DNA from: an uncultured Treponema sp.
GTDB lineage: Bacteria; Spirochaetota; Spirochaetia; Treponematales; Treponemataceae
Reading direction: 5' to 3'
NCBI GenBank assembly: GCA_900317625.1
Contig: ONHK01000008.1
Span: 1-64,000, forward strand
DNA length: 64,000 bases
This document shows, in pieces, positions 1 through 6,750 of this stretch (the first letter of the stretch is position 1; every line of letters begins with the position of its first letter). Position numbers and translations under genes: made by a program. The notes below the pieces were generated by a model. It made no database searches, had not been told where the DNA came from, and saw only the letters and a program-made list of their open reading frames with translations.

Positions 1-158
1 GCCGTATCTGAAAAAGCGGAACCTATAACCTTAAGCAGATATTTAATCTTTCCGTTGACAATGTAGGTATGGCTGCCACCTTCTCTTAAAAATTCCAGAA
101 AAGGGGAGTCGATTCCATAATTCAATTTCAGTATATCCAGCAGCATCATTTCATCCAT
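1..158 (-). CDS. Phosphotransferase-like (APH/choline-kinase fold) protein, N-terminal part only
   Basis: Only the first 52 codons are inside the window; the gene continues off the left edge. The ATG at 158 follows a GGGGATAA Shine-Dalgarno. The N-terminus reads as an FLREGGSHTYIV segment followed by KYLLKVI, which resembles the glycine-rich nucleotide loop and the following lysine strand of aminoglycoside phosphotransferase-type kinases. The catalytic loop lies outside the window, so the assignment is tentative. It has the same orientation as the next two genes and could be part of the same cassette array or mobile-element cargo. Confidence 0.45.
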   Translation of the reverse strand, partial: MDEMMLLDILKLNYGIDSPFLEFLREGGSHTYIVNGKIKYLLKVIGSAFSDT

Positions 159-244
159 GATAGTTATCCCCTTTCTTTCGTTTTCAATCCCAATTAAAGC
201 ACAATGTAACCATCAATTGACGCTTTCTAACAATAAATACTTTT

Positions 245-1102
245 TCATTCTTTTTCCAAAATGCCTTTTTCAATTGCACTTTGCATTAATTGTTCTTCAT
301 ATTCAGGATTTTTAGGATTTTCGATTTCTGATAAATATCCACCAAAAACCCAAAATCTCTGTGGCCATGCACCTTCCTCACTATTGTCTTTCAGTATGAT
401 CCTATACCATGGTGCTTTGATTCCATCTATTGTTTGTTGATTTACTGTAACAGCTTCATATTGTACTGTCATACCTTTCAATAATAATGGATAATCGGTA
501 AATGAATTTACTTTATATCCTTTATAAGTATATCGACCGGTTAGAAAAGATTCTGCTGTACCGAAATATGTCTTGTAATTGAATCCTCCTGTAGCGGCTT
601 GTAAATCTGGTTTTTCACGTAATCTTAAATTTTCTTTTGCTAAAACAAATTCTTTACCACTGTGTTTGATAACCTTTACTCCATCTATTGAGCATTCCTT
701 GCCAATTTCTGTTTGATTTTTAAAATTTCTTAAACAAACATTTTCATTTTTGAATAATTCTTTGCACCAAAAATCATCTGAATTATCTTCGTAAAAAAGA
801 ATGGTTTTATTCCCTTTTGGAAATAAAAGTTTATTCATTTTGTCATCATAAAATGGTTTGCCGTTTTCACTGATTAATGTAAGTTGATTATTTTCTAAAG
901 TATATTTAAGATTTTTTCCACTATATCCTCCATAAGGATAATGGAAAGTAAATTCTGATTCATTTAAGAATTCAATAAAATAAAAAGTTTCATTTATTTG
1001 AAATTGATTATGTTTCCCAATTAATTCTTTTTTTGATATTTCTGTACAGAATAAATTTATACAGAAAAAAAATATTGATACAACAATAAATACTTTTTTC
1101 AT
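245..1102 (-). CDS. Exported protein with bacterial SH3-like domain
   Basis: A 285-residue protein that starts with a signal peptide (MKKVFIVVSIFFF..., residues 1-20). The central part (about 150-270) begins with LRLREKPD, the usual opening of an SH3b domain, and has aromatic-rich strands up to the WVFGGYLSE segment. SH3b domains usually bind peptidoglycan or proteins in the envelope, so a periplasmic or surface role is inferred. The first 140 residues match no family I recognise. The ATG at 1102 follows AGGAG. It lies directly downstream of an attC site (1135-1198), so it may be the body of an integron cassette, but no attC is visible after its own stop codon. Just past its stop the first 20 nt of the gene recur almost exactly (227-247). 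Confidence 0.7.
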   Translation of the reverse strand: MKKVFIVVSIFFFCINLFCTEISKKELIGKHNQFQINETFYFIEFLNESEFTFHYPYGGYSGKNLKYTLENNQLTLISENGKPFYDDKMNKLLFPKGNKTILFYEDNSDDFWCKELFKNENVCLRNFKNQTEIGKECSIDGVKVIKHSGKEFVLAKENLRLREKPDLQAATGGFNYKTYFGTAESFLTGRYTYKGYKVNSFTDYPLLLKGMTVQYEAVTVNQQTIDGIKAPWYRIILKDNSEEGAWPQRFWVFGGYLSEIENPKNPEYEEQLMQSAIEKGILEKE

Positions 1103-1134
1103 TTTTCTCTCCTAGCACCCCAGTGCGGGTGTCA

Positions 1135-1198
1135 GCATAACAACGAGTTAAACCGCACAGGCCTTGAGCCTGTGTCGGCTTTGAACTTCTTGTTAGGT
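1135..1198 (-). other. Integron attC recombination site
   Basis: On the minus strand a 64-nt imperfect palindrome begins with ACCTAAC (R'' form RYYYAAC) and ends with GTTATGC (R', one base off GTTRRRY). Folding gives outer TAACAA/TTGTTA, an unpaired two-base spacer, AGTT/AACT, a bulged C, AAA/TTT, a bulged G, CCG/CGG, a bulged A, CACAGGC/GCCTGTG and a 5-nt loop. This is the R box, unpaired central spacer, L box, extrahelical bases and variable terminal structure expected of attC. The stop codon of the toxN-like gene overlaps its first base, as in integron cassettes. Confidence 0.85.
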
Positions 1199-1698
1199 TA
1201 ATTTTTACATTTACCAGAATATTCCTTACACTTTTCTTCAAGTAATTTAAAGTCGTTACATCTTTTTGCAAGCGGAGTCGAGTTACCATTTTTCATTTTA
1301 TATTCATAAAGTGATTTTGCATTTTTTAGAATTCTTTCTGTAAGTGAAGTGATAATACGATATTCTGCAGAAAGCAAAGCCTTATAAGACGGATTTGATT
1401 CTTTTGAAATATCTACATAAATGCACTGAGACTTTGGAACAGGAAACATATTGTTTAGATTTATAACAGCGTAATTTCCAACTTTAAGGAAATCCATATT
1501 ATTTTTCATTTTTTTGTGTTTCTCTTTGAAAGAAGAAAGAGGTGCAAAATAATCTAATCCATTTACTGTCAAAATAATTCCGATATATTTTCGCTCATTT
1601 TCTTGATTTTCTTTTTTGTTATGAAACAAATGTGGAGCAAAGGGAACAAGATGATCAATGTATGAGTTTTCTATTTCATAAATTTTCAAGTTTTCCAT
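1198..1698 (-). CDS. toxN: Type III toxin-antitoxin endoribonuclease toxin, ToxN/AbiQ family
   Basis: 166 residues, the usual ToxN/AbiQ length. Family hallmarks are visible in order: N-terminal YEIENSYIDHL, KYIG (37-40), YFAPLSS followed by the KEKHKKMKN stretch (50-66), AVINLNNMFPVP (77-88) and the C-terminal CNDFKLLEEKC (147-157). In this family the toxin is a sequence-preferring endoRNase held inactive by a repeat-containing RNA and freed on phage infection. I chose the ATG at 1698 because it has a GGAG box 5-8 nt upstream; longer reading frames run into the terminator. Promoter, three 34-35 nt repeats and a terminator lie directly upstream, the standard type III operon order. Family membership is strong; phage-defence activity is inferred. 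Confidence 0.9.
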   Translation of the reverse strand: MENLKIYEIENSYIDHLVPFAPHLFHNKKENQENERKYIGIILTVNGLDYFAPLSSFKEKHKKMKNNMDFLKVGNYAVINLNNMFPVPKSQCIYVDISKESNPSYKALLSAEYRIITSLTERILKNAKSLYEYKMKNGNSTPLAKRCNDFKLLEEKCKEYSGKCKN

Positions 1699-1709
1699 AT
1701 TTTCTCCAT

Positions 1710-1740
1710 AAAAAAAAGGCAAGCTCTAGGCCTGCCTTGT
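1710..1740 (-). terminator. Intrinsic terminator between antitoxin RNA repeats and toxin gene
   Basis: On the minus strand GGCAGGC, a CTAGA loop and GCTTGCC (one G-U pair) are followed by a run of T. It sits 12 nt before the toxin start. In type III systems a leaky terminator in this place sets a high RNA-to-toxin ratio. Confidence 0.85.
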
Positions 1741-1845
1741 TAAGTTTCGCGCATAAAGGCCGCGATATGCCTCGTGTAAATTCCTTATTAAGGTCAAGGG
1801 AAACCTCTTATAACTTGCTCTTTAGAGGAGAGCGAGCCTCACTAA
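1741..1845 (-). ncRNA. toxI: Type III antitoxin RNA, three degenerate 34-35 nt repeats
   Basis: Three repeat units read away from the promoter. Each has a conserved lead (AA-TTA-A-GAGG type) and a small stem-loop with exactly 9 nt between the arms: 1817-1833 (GCTC/GAGC), 1783-1799 (CCTT/AAGG) and 1748-1764 (CGCG/CGCG). Arm sequences differ completely but pair in every unit, while the loop keeps a CCTTTA-like core. The units are spaced 34 and 35 nt. A fourth partial unit (AAACTTAACAAGG) merges into the terminator. Known ToxI RNAs have nearly identical repeats that fold as pseudoknots; here the repeats have diverged with covariation. The call rests on position and structure, not on sequence similarity. 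Confidence 0.75.
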
Positions 1846-1850
1846 TAAAA

Positions 1851-1879
1851 TTTATAACACGGGAAGCCTTTCTTGTCAA
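1851..1879 (-). promoter_or_regulatory. Sigma-70 type promoter of the antitoxin RNA / toxin operon
   Basis: TTGACA (1874-1879) and TATAAA (1851-1856) are separated by exactly 17 nt. Transcription would start near 1845, at the first repeat. The -35 box sits inside the loop region of the hairpin at 1861-1898. Confidence 0.8.
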
Positions 1880-1898
1880 TAAACAAAAAAGGCTTCCC
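1861..1898. repeat. Long inverted repeat overlapping the -35 box
   Basis: Arms GGGAAGCCTTT and AAAGGCTTCCC pair perfectly over 11 bp, then after one mismatch TTGT pairs with ACAA. It could be the terminator of the upstream lipoprotein gene (no T-run), or an operator or cruciform acting on the antitoxin promoter. Confidence 0.6.
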
Positions 1899-1926
1899 GC
1901 CTGCCTAAATGAAACAACAAGATTTC

Positions 1927-2403
1927 TTATTTAGTGTATGTAAACTCAGCTACATTGCTCCATGCACTTTCTCTGACATTGTTTGCGGTACTTGTCACTT
2001 TAAGCCAGAAATAATACTTTTTTCCATTGACAGGTACTAAATATGGCCCACTGTATAACTCACTGGAAGAAAAGTTTACGGTTCGTGTATTTGCTCCGGA
2101 TTCAACAGGGGCATAATTAATGTTGTCATCATAAATTGCCTGTGAAGAATCATTTGTTGTCGAATATCCAAGTACTGCTTTAGTTGCTCCATCAATACCT
2201 GTTTTGCCGCTATAGTTGAATGTAATGTTGACAGCACAGGTAGTTGTATTATCTGTGATAGAATTGATAACCAAATTTGTTGGTGCATCAAGTTTTGATA
2301 TGGAATTCCCGTCATCTTCATTTGTTGAATTTTTGCATCCAGTAAATGCACATGACAGAACCAATGCGGCAAGAATTGCCACGATTTTAAGATTTTTTTT
2401 CAT
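1927..2403 (-). CDS. Lipoprotein with fibronectin type III-like fold
   Basis: 158 residues from the ATG at 2403, which follows GGAGG. The N-terminus MKKNLKIVAILAALVLSC...FTGC is a lipoprotein signal with a lipobox cysteine at about residue 23. The mature part shows the alternating strand pattern of an FN3 domain, with YYFWLKVTS near the end followed by ESAWSNVAEFTY, a typical FN3 G-strand ending. It would be anchored in the outer or inner membrane. The function is unknown. The gene lies upstream of the type III toxin-antitoxin operon in the same orientation and is preceded by a set of interlocking inverted repeats (2431-2510). No attC follows it, so cassette status is not shown. Confidence 0.7.
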   Translation of the reverse strand: MKKNLKIVAILAALVLSCAFTGCKNSTNEDDGNSISKLDAPTNLVINSITDNTTTCAVNITFNYSGKTGIDGATKAVLGYSTTNDSSQAIYDDNINYAPVESGANTRTVNFSSSELYSGPYLVPVNGKKYYFWLKVTSTANNVRESAWSNVAEFTYTK

Positions 2404-2430
2404 AAAATCCTCCAACGATTTTATTTTTGA

Positions 2431-2510
2431 TTTTTTGGGCGAAGTCGAGTGTAACAAGACTTCGCCCAAAGGACTCTTTCAAGTTCTTTGGGTAGTGTAC
2501 ACTACCCAAA
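2431..2510. promoter_or_regulatory. Interlocking inverted repeats upstream of the lipoprotein gene
   Basis: Three pairings compete: 2437-2446 (GGGCGAAGTC) with 2458-2467 (GACTTCGCCC); 2465-2471 (CCCAAAG) with 2486-2492 (CTTTGGG); and a perfect 24-bp palindrome 2487-2510 built on GGGTAGTG/CACTACCC. The second hairpin excludes parts of the other two. The remaining gap up to the mob gene (2511-2713) holds a TGGCGCA/TGCGCCA hairpin at about 2558-2572 and nothing else I can identify. Confidence 0.5.
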
Positions 2511-2713
2511 TTTTTAGAGAAAAAATTTGTTGGATGATTTACCTTATCGACGACAAGTGGCGCAGTGCGCCATCAACCTAACACAGATTATGTGCATCAG
2601 AATAATTAAGAGCATTATAACATAATAATATCAGTTATTCACCGGTTGGTTTGACGCTTACCTATCAGTAACAATATCATCAATGTTCAGCAATAAAATC
2701 TTAGCTTAAAGTT

Positions 2714-4213
2714 TTATCTCTCCCATTCCCTCTCTCTTCGCAACTTCCTTTCCACTTCGCGTCCCAGCTCGAACTCCCTGTACCATGGACTTTTCTGCAT
2801 CCATTCTTTTACGTCTTTACAGCCATGTTCTGCAATAACTCCTGCAATCTTACGAAGCAGTTCCGGCGTTGCACTTTCGAACATCTGGCTTATCTCAGCA
2901 GCTCCGAAGAAGTGTTTTTTACCGTTGGCTGTCTGTTTTGTGTATCCGTTCAACGTATGGTCATACTGCTTAATCTGACTGTCATATCCGTCTTTGATTG
3001 CCTTATTTGAATTTGCGAAAGCAGAAACAAACAAATCGACTATCGGATCCAGCTGACCATCACGATAAGTGTTCTGTGCATCTCGGCATCGCTCCTTGGT
3101 CCATTCCTTAAAGTTCTGAATACTCGGCATGAGTTCTTCCCACTTGGAGATTTCTTCAAGCACATCGATGTTCTTTTCGGTCAGCGCAGAAAGAAGAGTG
3201 TAGACCCGATTGCGCAGGAGGTCTTTTTCCTTCTGAAATTCCTCCAGAGTTTTTCCGACTTCTTCCCGCGGTTTTGGTGTGTCTTCAATTTCAAGGCCGT
3301 GAGAACGGGCTATGAAAATCCACTTTTCCCGGCACATTTTGTCAAAGGTCATTTTTGGATTATTCTTCTTGCTGATTTTCTTTTCAGGATCTGGAGGCAG
3401 GATTCCGGCTTTGAGCAAGGCTTGTGTCTGATTACTTGTTGTAAGTCCTGTCTCTTCGTCTTTACACGGCCATGCTCTTCTAAGGTGAAAATGAGGAGCA
3501 CCCAATTCATCCTGATGCATTGCCCAGTTCAGAATAAAGAAGGGTTTTCCATGTTCTTCGTTCCATCCGTTCAGCCACGTTAAATATTCTTCAAAGCAGG
3601 ATAGGGAAACTTCACCTTCAGGATATTTTTCCATGCGGCCAATCTGAAGGATCTGTTCTTCCGGAGCATGCATGGTTTTCTTTCGCCATTCATCCATGGT
3701 TACTACACGTTCCTTGTGACGGCTTTTGATGTAGTTCTGATTTGTCTGTTCCAGCTGGGCGCCGAAGGTTTCTTCGTAATATTTAAGTTCGCCCTTATCA
3801 AAACTGATTTCCGTACCGCACCAGGACCAGATGATATTCTTGTCTGATTTATCTTTTGCAATGTGTTCAGGATTAGAATCAAAGTCCCTGTCGTTGTGCC
3901 TTGAAGAAAAAGCCTTTTTGTCAGTTTTGCGTTTACGGCCAGAGTTCATCGTGCAGCGCATCTTTCCCTGCGGATTTGTTTTGTAATCAGAGTTGAAGCC
4001 GTAATCTCCGCCGAGCTCTTTTAGCTGACGCAAAATATTCATTAAGGCTTTAGTATCATCTTTTGCATGATAGGGCTTATGGGAATCAAAAAGATGATTG
4101 TCACGTTCGGGATCGTTTTTGAAGTCATGTCCGTTTACCGGATCTTTCCAGGCTGGCTCAGATATGCCGGCCGGTGCATTTTGGGTGGTTGTTTTGTAAG
4201 TTGTATAAGTCAT
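2714..4213 (-). CDS. MobV-family relaxase / plasmid recombination (Mob/Pre) protein, element A
   Basis: 499 residues from the ATG at 4213, which follows GAGGAG. Two MobV signatures are visible: motif I, SRHNDRDFDSNPEHI...KN (form HNxR...NPxxI), near residue 100, and the metal-binding motif AMHQDELGAPHFHLR (form HxDExxPHxH) near residue 235. MobV relaxases nick DNA at oriT and lead single-strand transfer, using conjugation machinery supplied by another element. The C-terminal half is charged and helical. It is a homologue of the gene at 25031-26344 in element B and has the same conserved upstream block (oriT-like, 4299-4380) and the same start context. No type IV secretion genes are present, so the element would be mobilizable rather than self-transmissible. 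Confidence 0.85.
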   Translation of the reverse strand: MTYTTYKTTTQNAPAGISEPAWKDPVNGHDFKNDPERDNHLFDSHKPYHAKDDTKALMNILRQLKELGGDYGFNSDYKTNPQGKMRCTMNSGRKRKTDKKAFSSRHNDRDFDSNPEHIAKDKSDKNIIWSWCGTEISFDKGELKYYEETFGAQLEQTNQNYIKSRHKERVVTMDEWRKKTMHAPEEQILQIGRMEKYPEGEVSLSCFEEYLTWLNGWNEEHGKPFFILNWAMHQDELGAPHFHLRRAWPCKDEETGLTTSNQTQALLKAGILPPDPEKKISKKNNPKMTFDKMCREKWIFIARSHGLEIEDTPKPREEVGKTLEEFQKEKDLLRNRVYTLLSALTEKNIDVLEEISKWEELMPSIQNFKEWTKERCRDAQNTYRDGQLDPIVDLFVSAFANSNKAIKDGYDSQIKQYDHTLNGYTKQTANGKKHFFGAAEISQMFESATPELLRKIAGVIAEHGCKDVKEWMQKSPWYREFELGREVERKLRREREWER

Positions 4214-4252
4214 AGTGCTCCTCTTGTTGTAAAAAATAACTTCGTTTTTGAC

Positions 4253-4292
4253 AGTGCCATTTGGCACTCTTTTCATCCGCCGTCTGGCGGAT
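4253..4292. repeat. Pair of short palindromes upstream of mob, element A
   Basis: AGTGCCA-TT-TGGCACT (4253-4268) is followed by ATCCGCC-GTCT-GGCGGAT (4275-4292). The same pair in the same order precedes mob in element B (26383-26422). A further TGCCAAATGGCA copy lies at 4464-4475, overlapping the region just upstream of the ATPase gene's 3' end. Confidence 0.7.
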
Positions 4293-4298
4293 AAGTTC

Positions 4299-4380
4299 GC
4301 GAGTGTGCATTTTCTTTTTTTTCAGGGGCCCCAGGTGTTGATGCTTTGCGTCAACACATATGGGGTTATGCACACACGAT
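4299..4380. promoter_or_regulatory. Candidate oriT, element A
   Basis: A block upstream of the relaxase gene that is nearly identical to 26431-26510 in element B, although the flanks have diverged. It contains a GGGGCCCC palindrome (4325-4332), an inverted repeat GTGTTGA/TCAACAC (4335-4341/4351-4357) and then ATATGGGGTTATGCACAC. An inverted repeat next to a conserved single-strand stretch beside a MobV gene is the usual oriT layout. A CGTCACGTGACG palindrome (4413-4424) follows and is also conserved. The nick site is not identified. Confidence 0.55.
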
Positions 4381-4478
4381 AAACTGTCTTTAGACACTTT
4401 GATTCGATTTGCGTCACGTGACGGAATACCGCCATCCTGCAGATTTGCAGAGATTCTGCACAATGCCAAATGGCACTC

Positions 4479-5165
4479 TTACGCAATCTTCCTTTTTTCA
4501 GGGCGGTAGCTTTCTCCGACGAACTCTACGCACTGGCAGGTTTCTTTAAGCCGGTCCACAACTGCGTCGCCAAGCTTTTTCATCAAATCAGTTTTCTGGA
4601 GATTTGAAATCATAACTGTTGGAAGCATGTTTTCGTAGCGGCGGCGAAGAACATAATTCAGAATAGAATCTTCTTTCGCCTGTTGCATCGAGCGGCCGAT
4701 TTCATCAATAACAAGCATTGGCGTGGTTGAATAAAAGTTCATAAGATCCACGCGGTTTATTTTTGCGTGATAATCTGTGAAAATCATTTCTTCAATCGAA
4801 ATAAAAGTACCGCCGGTATCTCGGATAATCGAAGAACCAAGATGAGTTTTACCAACACCCTTTGGTCCAAGCAGAAGAAGAACCGAATCATTGTTTTCCT
4901 TATGCGAATACTCGATGACTACCTGAAGGCGTTTTTCATCATCTGCATTTCGTGCCTTCCAGGTTTCAAAAGATTCATTCCAATAACGCTTCGGAACTCC
5001 GCTGTGTTCGAACTCCAGCTTCTTTTTTGCTTGTAATTCCTTTTCATGTTCACGCTCAGCTTCCTGTTCGCGCTGGCGGATTATTTCATCCTGTTCCGGG
5101 GATGCCAGCAATGTAAACTGCGGAATCATAAAATCCCGGATTGTTTCAATATTGTCTTTTTCCAT
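4479..5165 (-). CDS. DnaC/IstB-like AAA+ ATPase, element A
   Basis: 228 residues with Walker A GPKGVGKTHL (about residues 97-106), Walker B MLVIDEIG (about 149-156), a sensor-like VMISN segment and the C-terminal VVDRLKE region typical of DnaC-family helicase loaders. Residues 30-50 are a charged, probably coiled-coil stretch. The ATG at 5165 has an AGGAGG box. Together with the HTH protein encoded just upstream (5193-5840) it looks like a two-gene replication module: the HTH protein binds an origin and the ATPase loads the host helicase on the excised element. A homologue lies at 26604-27341. A role in transposition, as for IstB, is less likely because no IS21-type transposase is present. 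Confidence 0.8.
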   Translation of the reverse strand: MEKDNIETIRDFMIPQFTLLASPEQDEIIRQREQEAEREHEKELQAKKKLEFEHSGVPKRYWNESFETWKARNADDEKRLQVVIEYSHKENNDSVLLLLGPKGVGKTHLGSSIIRDTGGTFISIEEMIFTDYHAKINRVDLMNFYSTTPMLVIDEIGRSMQQAKEDSILNYVLRRRYENMLPTVMISNLQKTDLMKKLGDAVVDRLKETCQCVEFVGESYRPEKRKIA

Positions 5166-5192
5166 TTATGATGCTCCTCCTTTGCTGCAAGT

Positions 5193-5840
5193 CTAAAATG
5201 GTAAATTGTCCAGAGTTTCCTGGCTTACTTCATCAACGCCTGTCTCTTTTACAGCTGTTGTGTTTGTTTTGTAAGTCCCTTTTTGTCGTTTTTTGTTTAA
5301 CCATTTTTTTAGTGATTCAAAATCGGATCTTGGTTTTGCATCATTTTCTTTTTTCCAGATTGAATATGATTCAATCTCCTTCTTAAAATCAGCTTCTCCA
5401 AAACTTGTCAAAAGTTCTGTTTTCTCATTTTCATTTAGAAGGACATTTTGATGTTTTCCAAAAATCAATTTTGTCTTTTCGTCATCAGACGTTTTTTCTG
5501 TGATGTCCCTTGTTTGATGCTTCACAGAAAAATCCATTTTTATAAAAATCTTTCGTTTTTCTACCTGACGGTTAAATTCGTTCCTGATTATCTCTGAGCA
5601 TATAAGGCCGGATCTTTTTAATTCATGTAACCAGTTATTCACGGTCCGTTTACTCACAGAATTCAGTTTTGCAAAATAATCATTAGTAGCAAAACAAAAA
5701 TCATTCTTTGCGGCAAGAAACAATATCTCGCCATATAACAGCTTTGCTCCATCTGTCAGTTCTGAATTTGTTATTATTTCAGATGGAATTAAAATGTAAA
5801 AGTGCGATGAAGATTTATTGTCTTCATGCAGTTTTTCCAT
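5193..5840 (-). CDS. Helix-turn-helix replication-initiator-like protein, element A
   Basis: 215 residues. The N-terminal half (about 10-95) is a winged HTH of the kind found in plasmid and phage replication proteins: IPSEII...LTDGAKLLYGEIL, then the recognition region SVSKRTVNNWLHELKRSGLI. The C-terminal third contains WKKENDAKPRSDFESLKKWL, a segment shared with the element B homologue (27412-28089). I chose the ATG at 5840 because GGAG lies 10 nt upstream; it overlaps the end of the upstream small gene by 17 nt, suggesting coupled translation. Binding site and true role are not shown by the sequence. A plain transcription regulator is the alternative. Confidence 0.65.
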   Translation of the reverse strand: MEKLHEDNKSSSHFYILIPSEIITNSELTDGAKLLYGEILFLAAKNDFCFATNDYFAKLNSVSKRTVNNWLHELKRSGLICSEIIRNEFNRQVEKRKIFIKMDFSVKHQTRDITEKTSDDEKTKLIFGKHQNVLLNENEKTELLTSFGEADFKKEIESYSIWKKENDAKPRSDFESLKKWLNKKRQKGTYKTNTTAVKETGVDEVSQETLDNLPF

Positions 5841-6024
5841 TCGGTACATACTCCATTTTCTTGAAGTTTGCATTCAGGTCTGCAACATTTTTTCGCTCTG
5901 ATGTTGTGAGCGTGTAATATTGCAGACGTCCATCATGAAAAGTGAATGTGATTGTACATTCACCAAATCTGACAGGATGATTATTAATGTCCTGCAAAGC
6001 TGCTACAAAAGCGTTTTCGTTCAT
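5824..6024 (-). CDS. Small conserved element protein (DUF2292-like?), element A
   Basis: 66 residues. The core GECTITFTFHDGRLQYY resembles the short family that carries a G-x-ITIT-HDG-x-V hairpin (DUF2292), but I cannot confirm this. The counterpart in element B (28073-28264) keeps the core as GECSITFTYHDGRVQFY, so the protein is under selection although very short. It overlaps the excisionase gene upstream by 4 nt and the HTH gene downstream by 17 nt, so the three are translated as a unit. The function is unknown; a small regulator or DNA-binding accessory factor of the replication/excision module is possible. Confidence 0.65.
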   Translation of the reverse strand: MNENAFVAALQDINNHPVRFGECTITFTFHDGRLQYYTLTTSERKNVADLNANFKKMEYVPNGKTA

Positions 6025-6287
6025 GCTGCACCTCCTGGAAGTTCTACATCAACTTTTGCTGATTCTGGATATGGAATTTTTCTTCCTCCGGTAGAACGAT
6101 GTGCAAGAATATAAGCTTCCAGATCCCCACGTGCAAAAAGAACTCTTTTTGAAAGTCTGATTCGTGGCAATTCTTCATCGCTGATAAGACTATCCAAAGT
6201 GCTTAATCCGATTGAAAGAATCTCAGCAGCTTCTGCACGAGTGAATAAAGTTTTTTCTGGAAACTCTACGATGATTGATTTTTTCAT
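6021..6287 (-). CDS. xis: Excisionase/MerR-type HTH DNA-binding protein, element A
   Basis: 88 residues with the helix-turn-helix pattern LFTRAEAAEILSIGLSTLDSLI followed by LPRIRLSKRVLFARGDLEAYI, the wing and final helix of the excisionase-type HTH_17 family. Such proteins direct the tyrosine integrase towards excision or regulate element genes. The ATG at 6287 has a GGGAGG box. It is the first gene of the replication/mobilization operon running to mob. Element B carries a close homologue (28261-28506). Confidence 0.75.
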   Translation of the reverse strand: MKKSIIVEFPEKTLFTRAEAAEILSIGLSTLDSLISDEELPRIRLSKRVLFARGDLEAYILAHRSTGGRKIPYPESAKVDVELPGGAA

Positions 6288-6695
6288 TTATCCTCCCTGT
6301 GTAAATCTGAAGTTAGCTAAAATCGATTACATTCAAAATGATACAAATGGTTGAAAAATAAATCGATACCACAAACATACTTTAAAAGGCAAATTTCACA
6401 CATTTTTTGGCAAATTTCGTCGATTTTGGGAAACTCGATTTTTTTAGCAAATTTTGAGGATGTTTTCCAGAAAGGGGAGAAAATTGTTTTTTTTAGGGGG
6501 ATTTTTAAAATTAATATAATAAAATTAACTACTTGTAATATTATCTGCGCAGAAATTTACATCAGGGGAGAGCAAAAAACTGCATGATATTTGGAAAAAA
6601 ATTGCAACTGGCCATCACGCAAAGTTGCGTTTTGGAGATTTTCTGAAAGGAGATTTTTCAAACTTCTTTGAAAGAAGTTTGAAGTTAAATGAAAA
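6288..6695. other. Non-coding AT-rich region, element A
   Basis: No convincing gene. The left part carries short direct repeats, GGCAAATTTC at 6388 and 6409 and GCAAATTTTG at 6447, plus two ATCGAT sites. Iteron-like repeats next to the replication gene set would fit an origin for the excised circle, but they are few and imperfect. A hairpin built on TTCAAACTTC/GAAGTTTGAA lies near 6657-6683. Confidence 0.35.
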
Positions 6696-6729
6696 AGGCT
6701 TCCAGTCTGATTTAAGCAAACTGAAAGCC
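6696..6729 (-). terminator. Terminator after the GNAT toxin gene
   Basis: On the minus strand AGGCTTTCAGT pairs with ACTGGAAGCCT (one mismatch) and is followed by TTTTT. An almost identical hairpin follows parB in element B (28879-28913). Confidence 0.75.
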
Positions 6730-6750
6730 TCTTGGATAAGATTTAAAACC

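Noticed and set aside
2529-2582. GTTGGAT and ACCTAAC boxes suggesting a second attC
   Set aside because: The boxes are in the wrong order (GTT...AAC on both strands) and the interior does not fold with the spacer and bulge pattern of attC.
4158-4469. 103-codon minus-strand ORF across the oriT-like block
   Set aside because: It lies over palindromes and oriT-like sequence, and its frame is not preserved in element B.
6351-6587. 78-codon plus-strand ORF
   Set aside because: No ribosome-binding site, low-complexity translation, no counterpart in element B and the wrong strand for the element operon.
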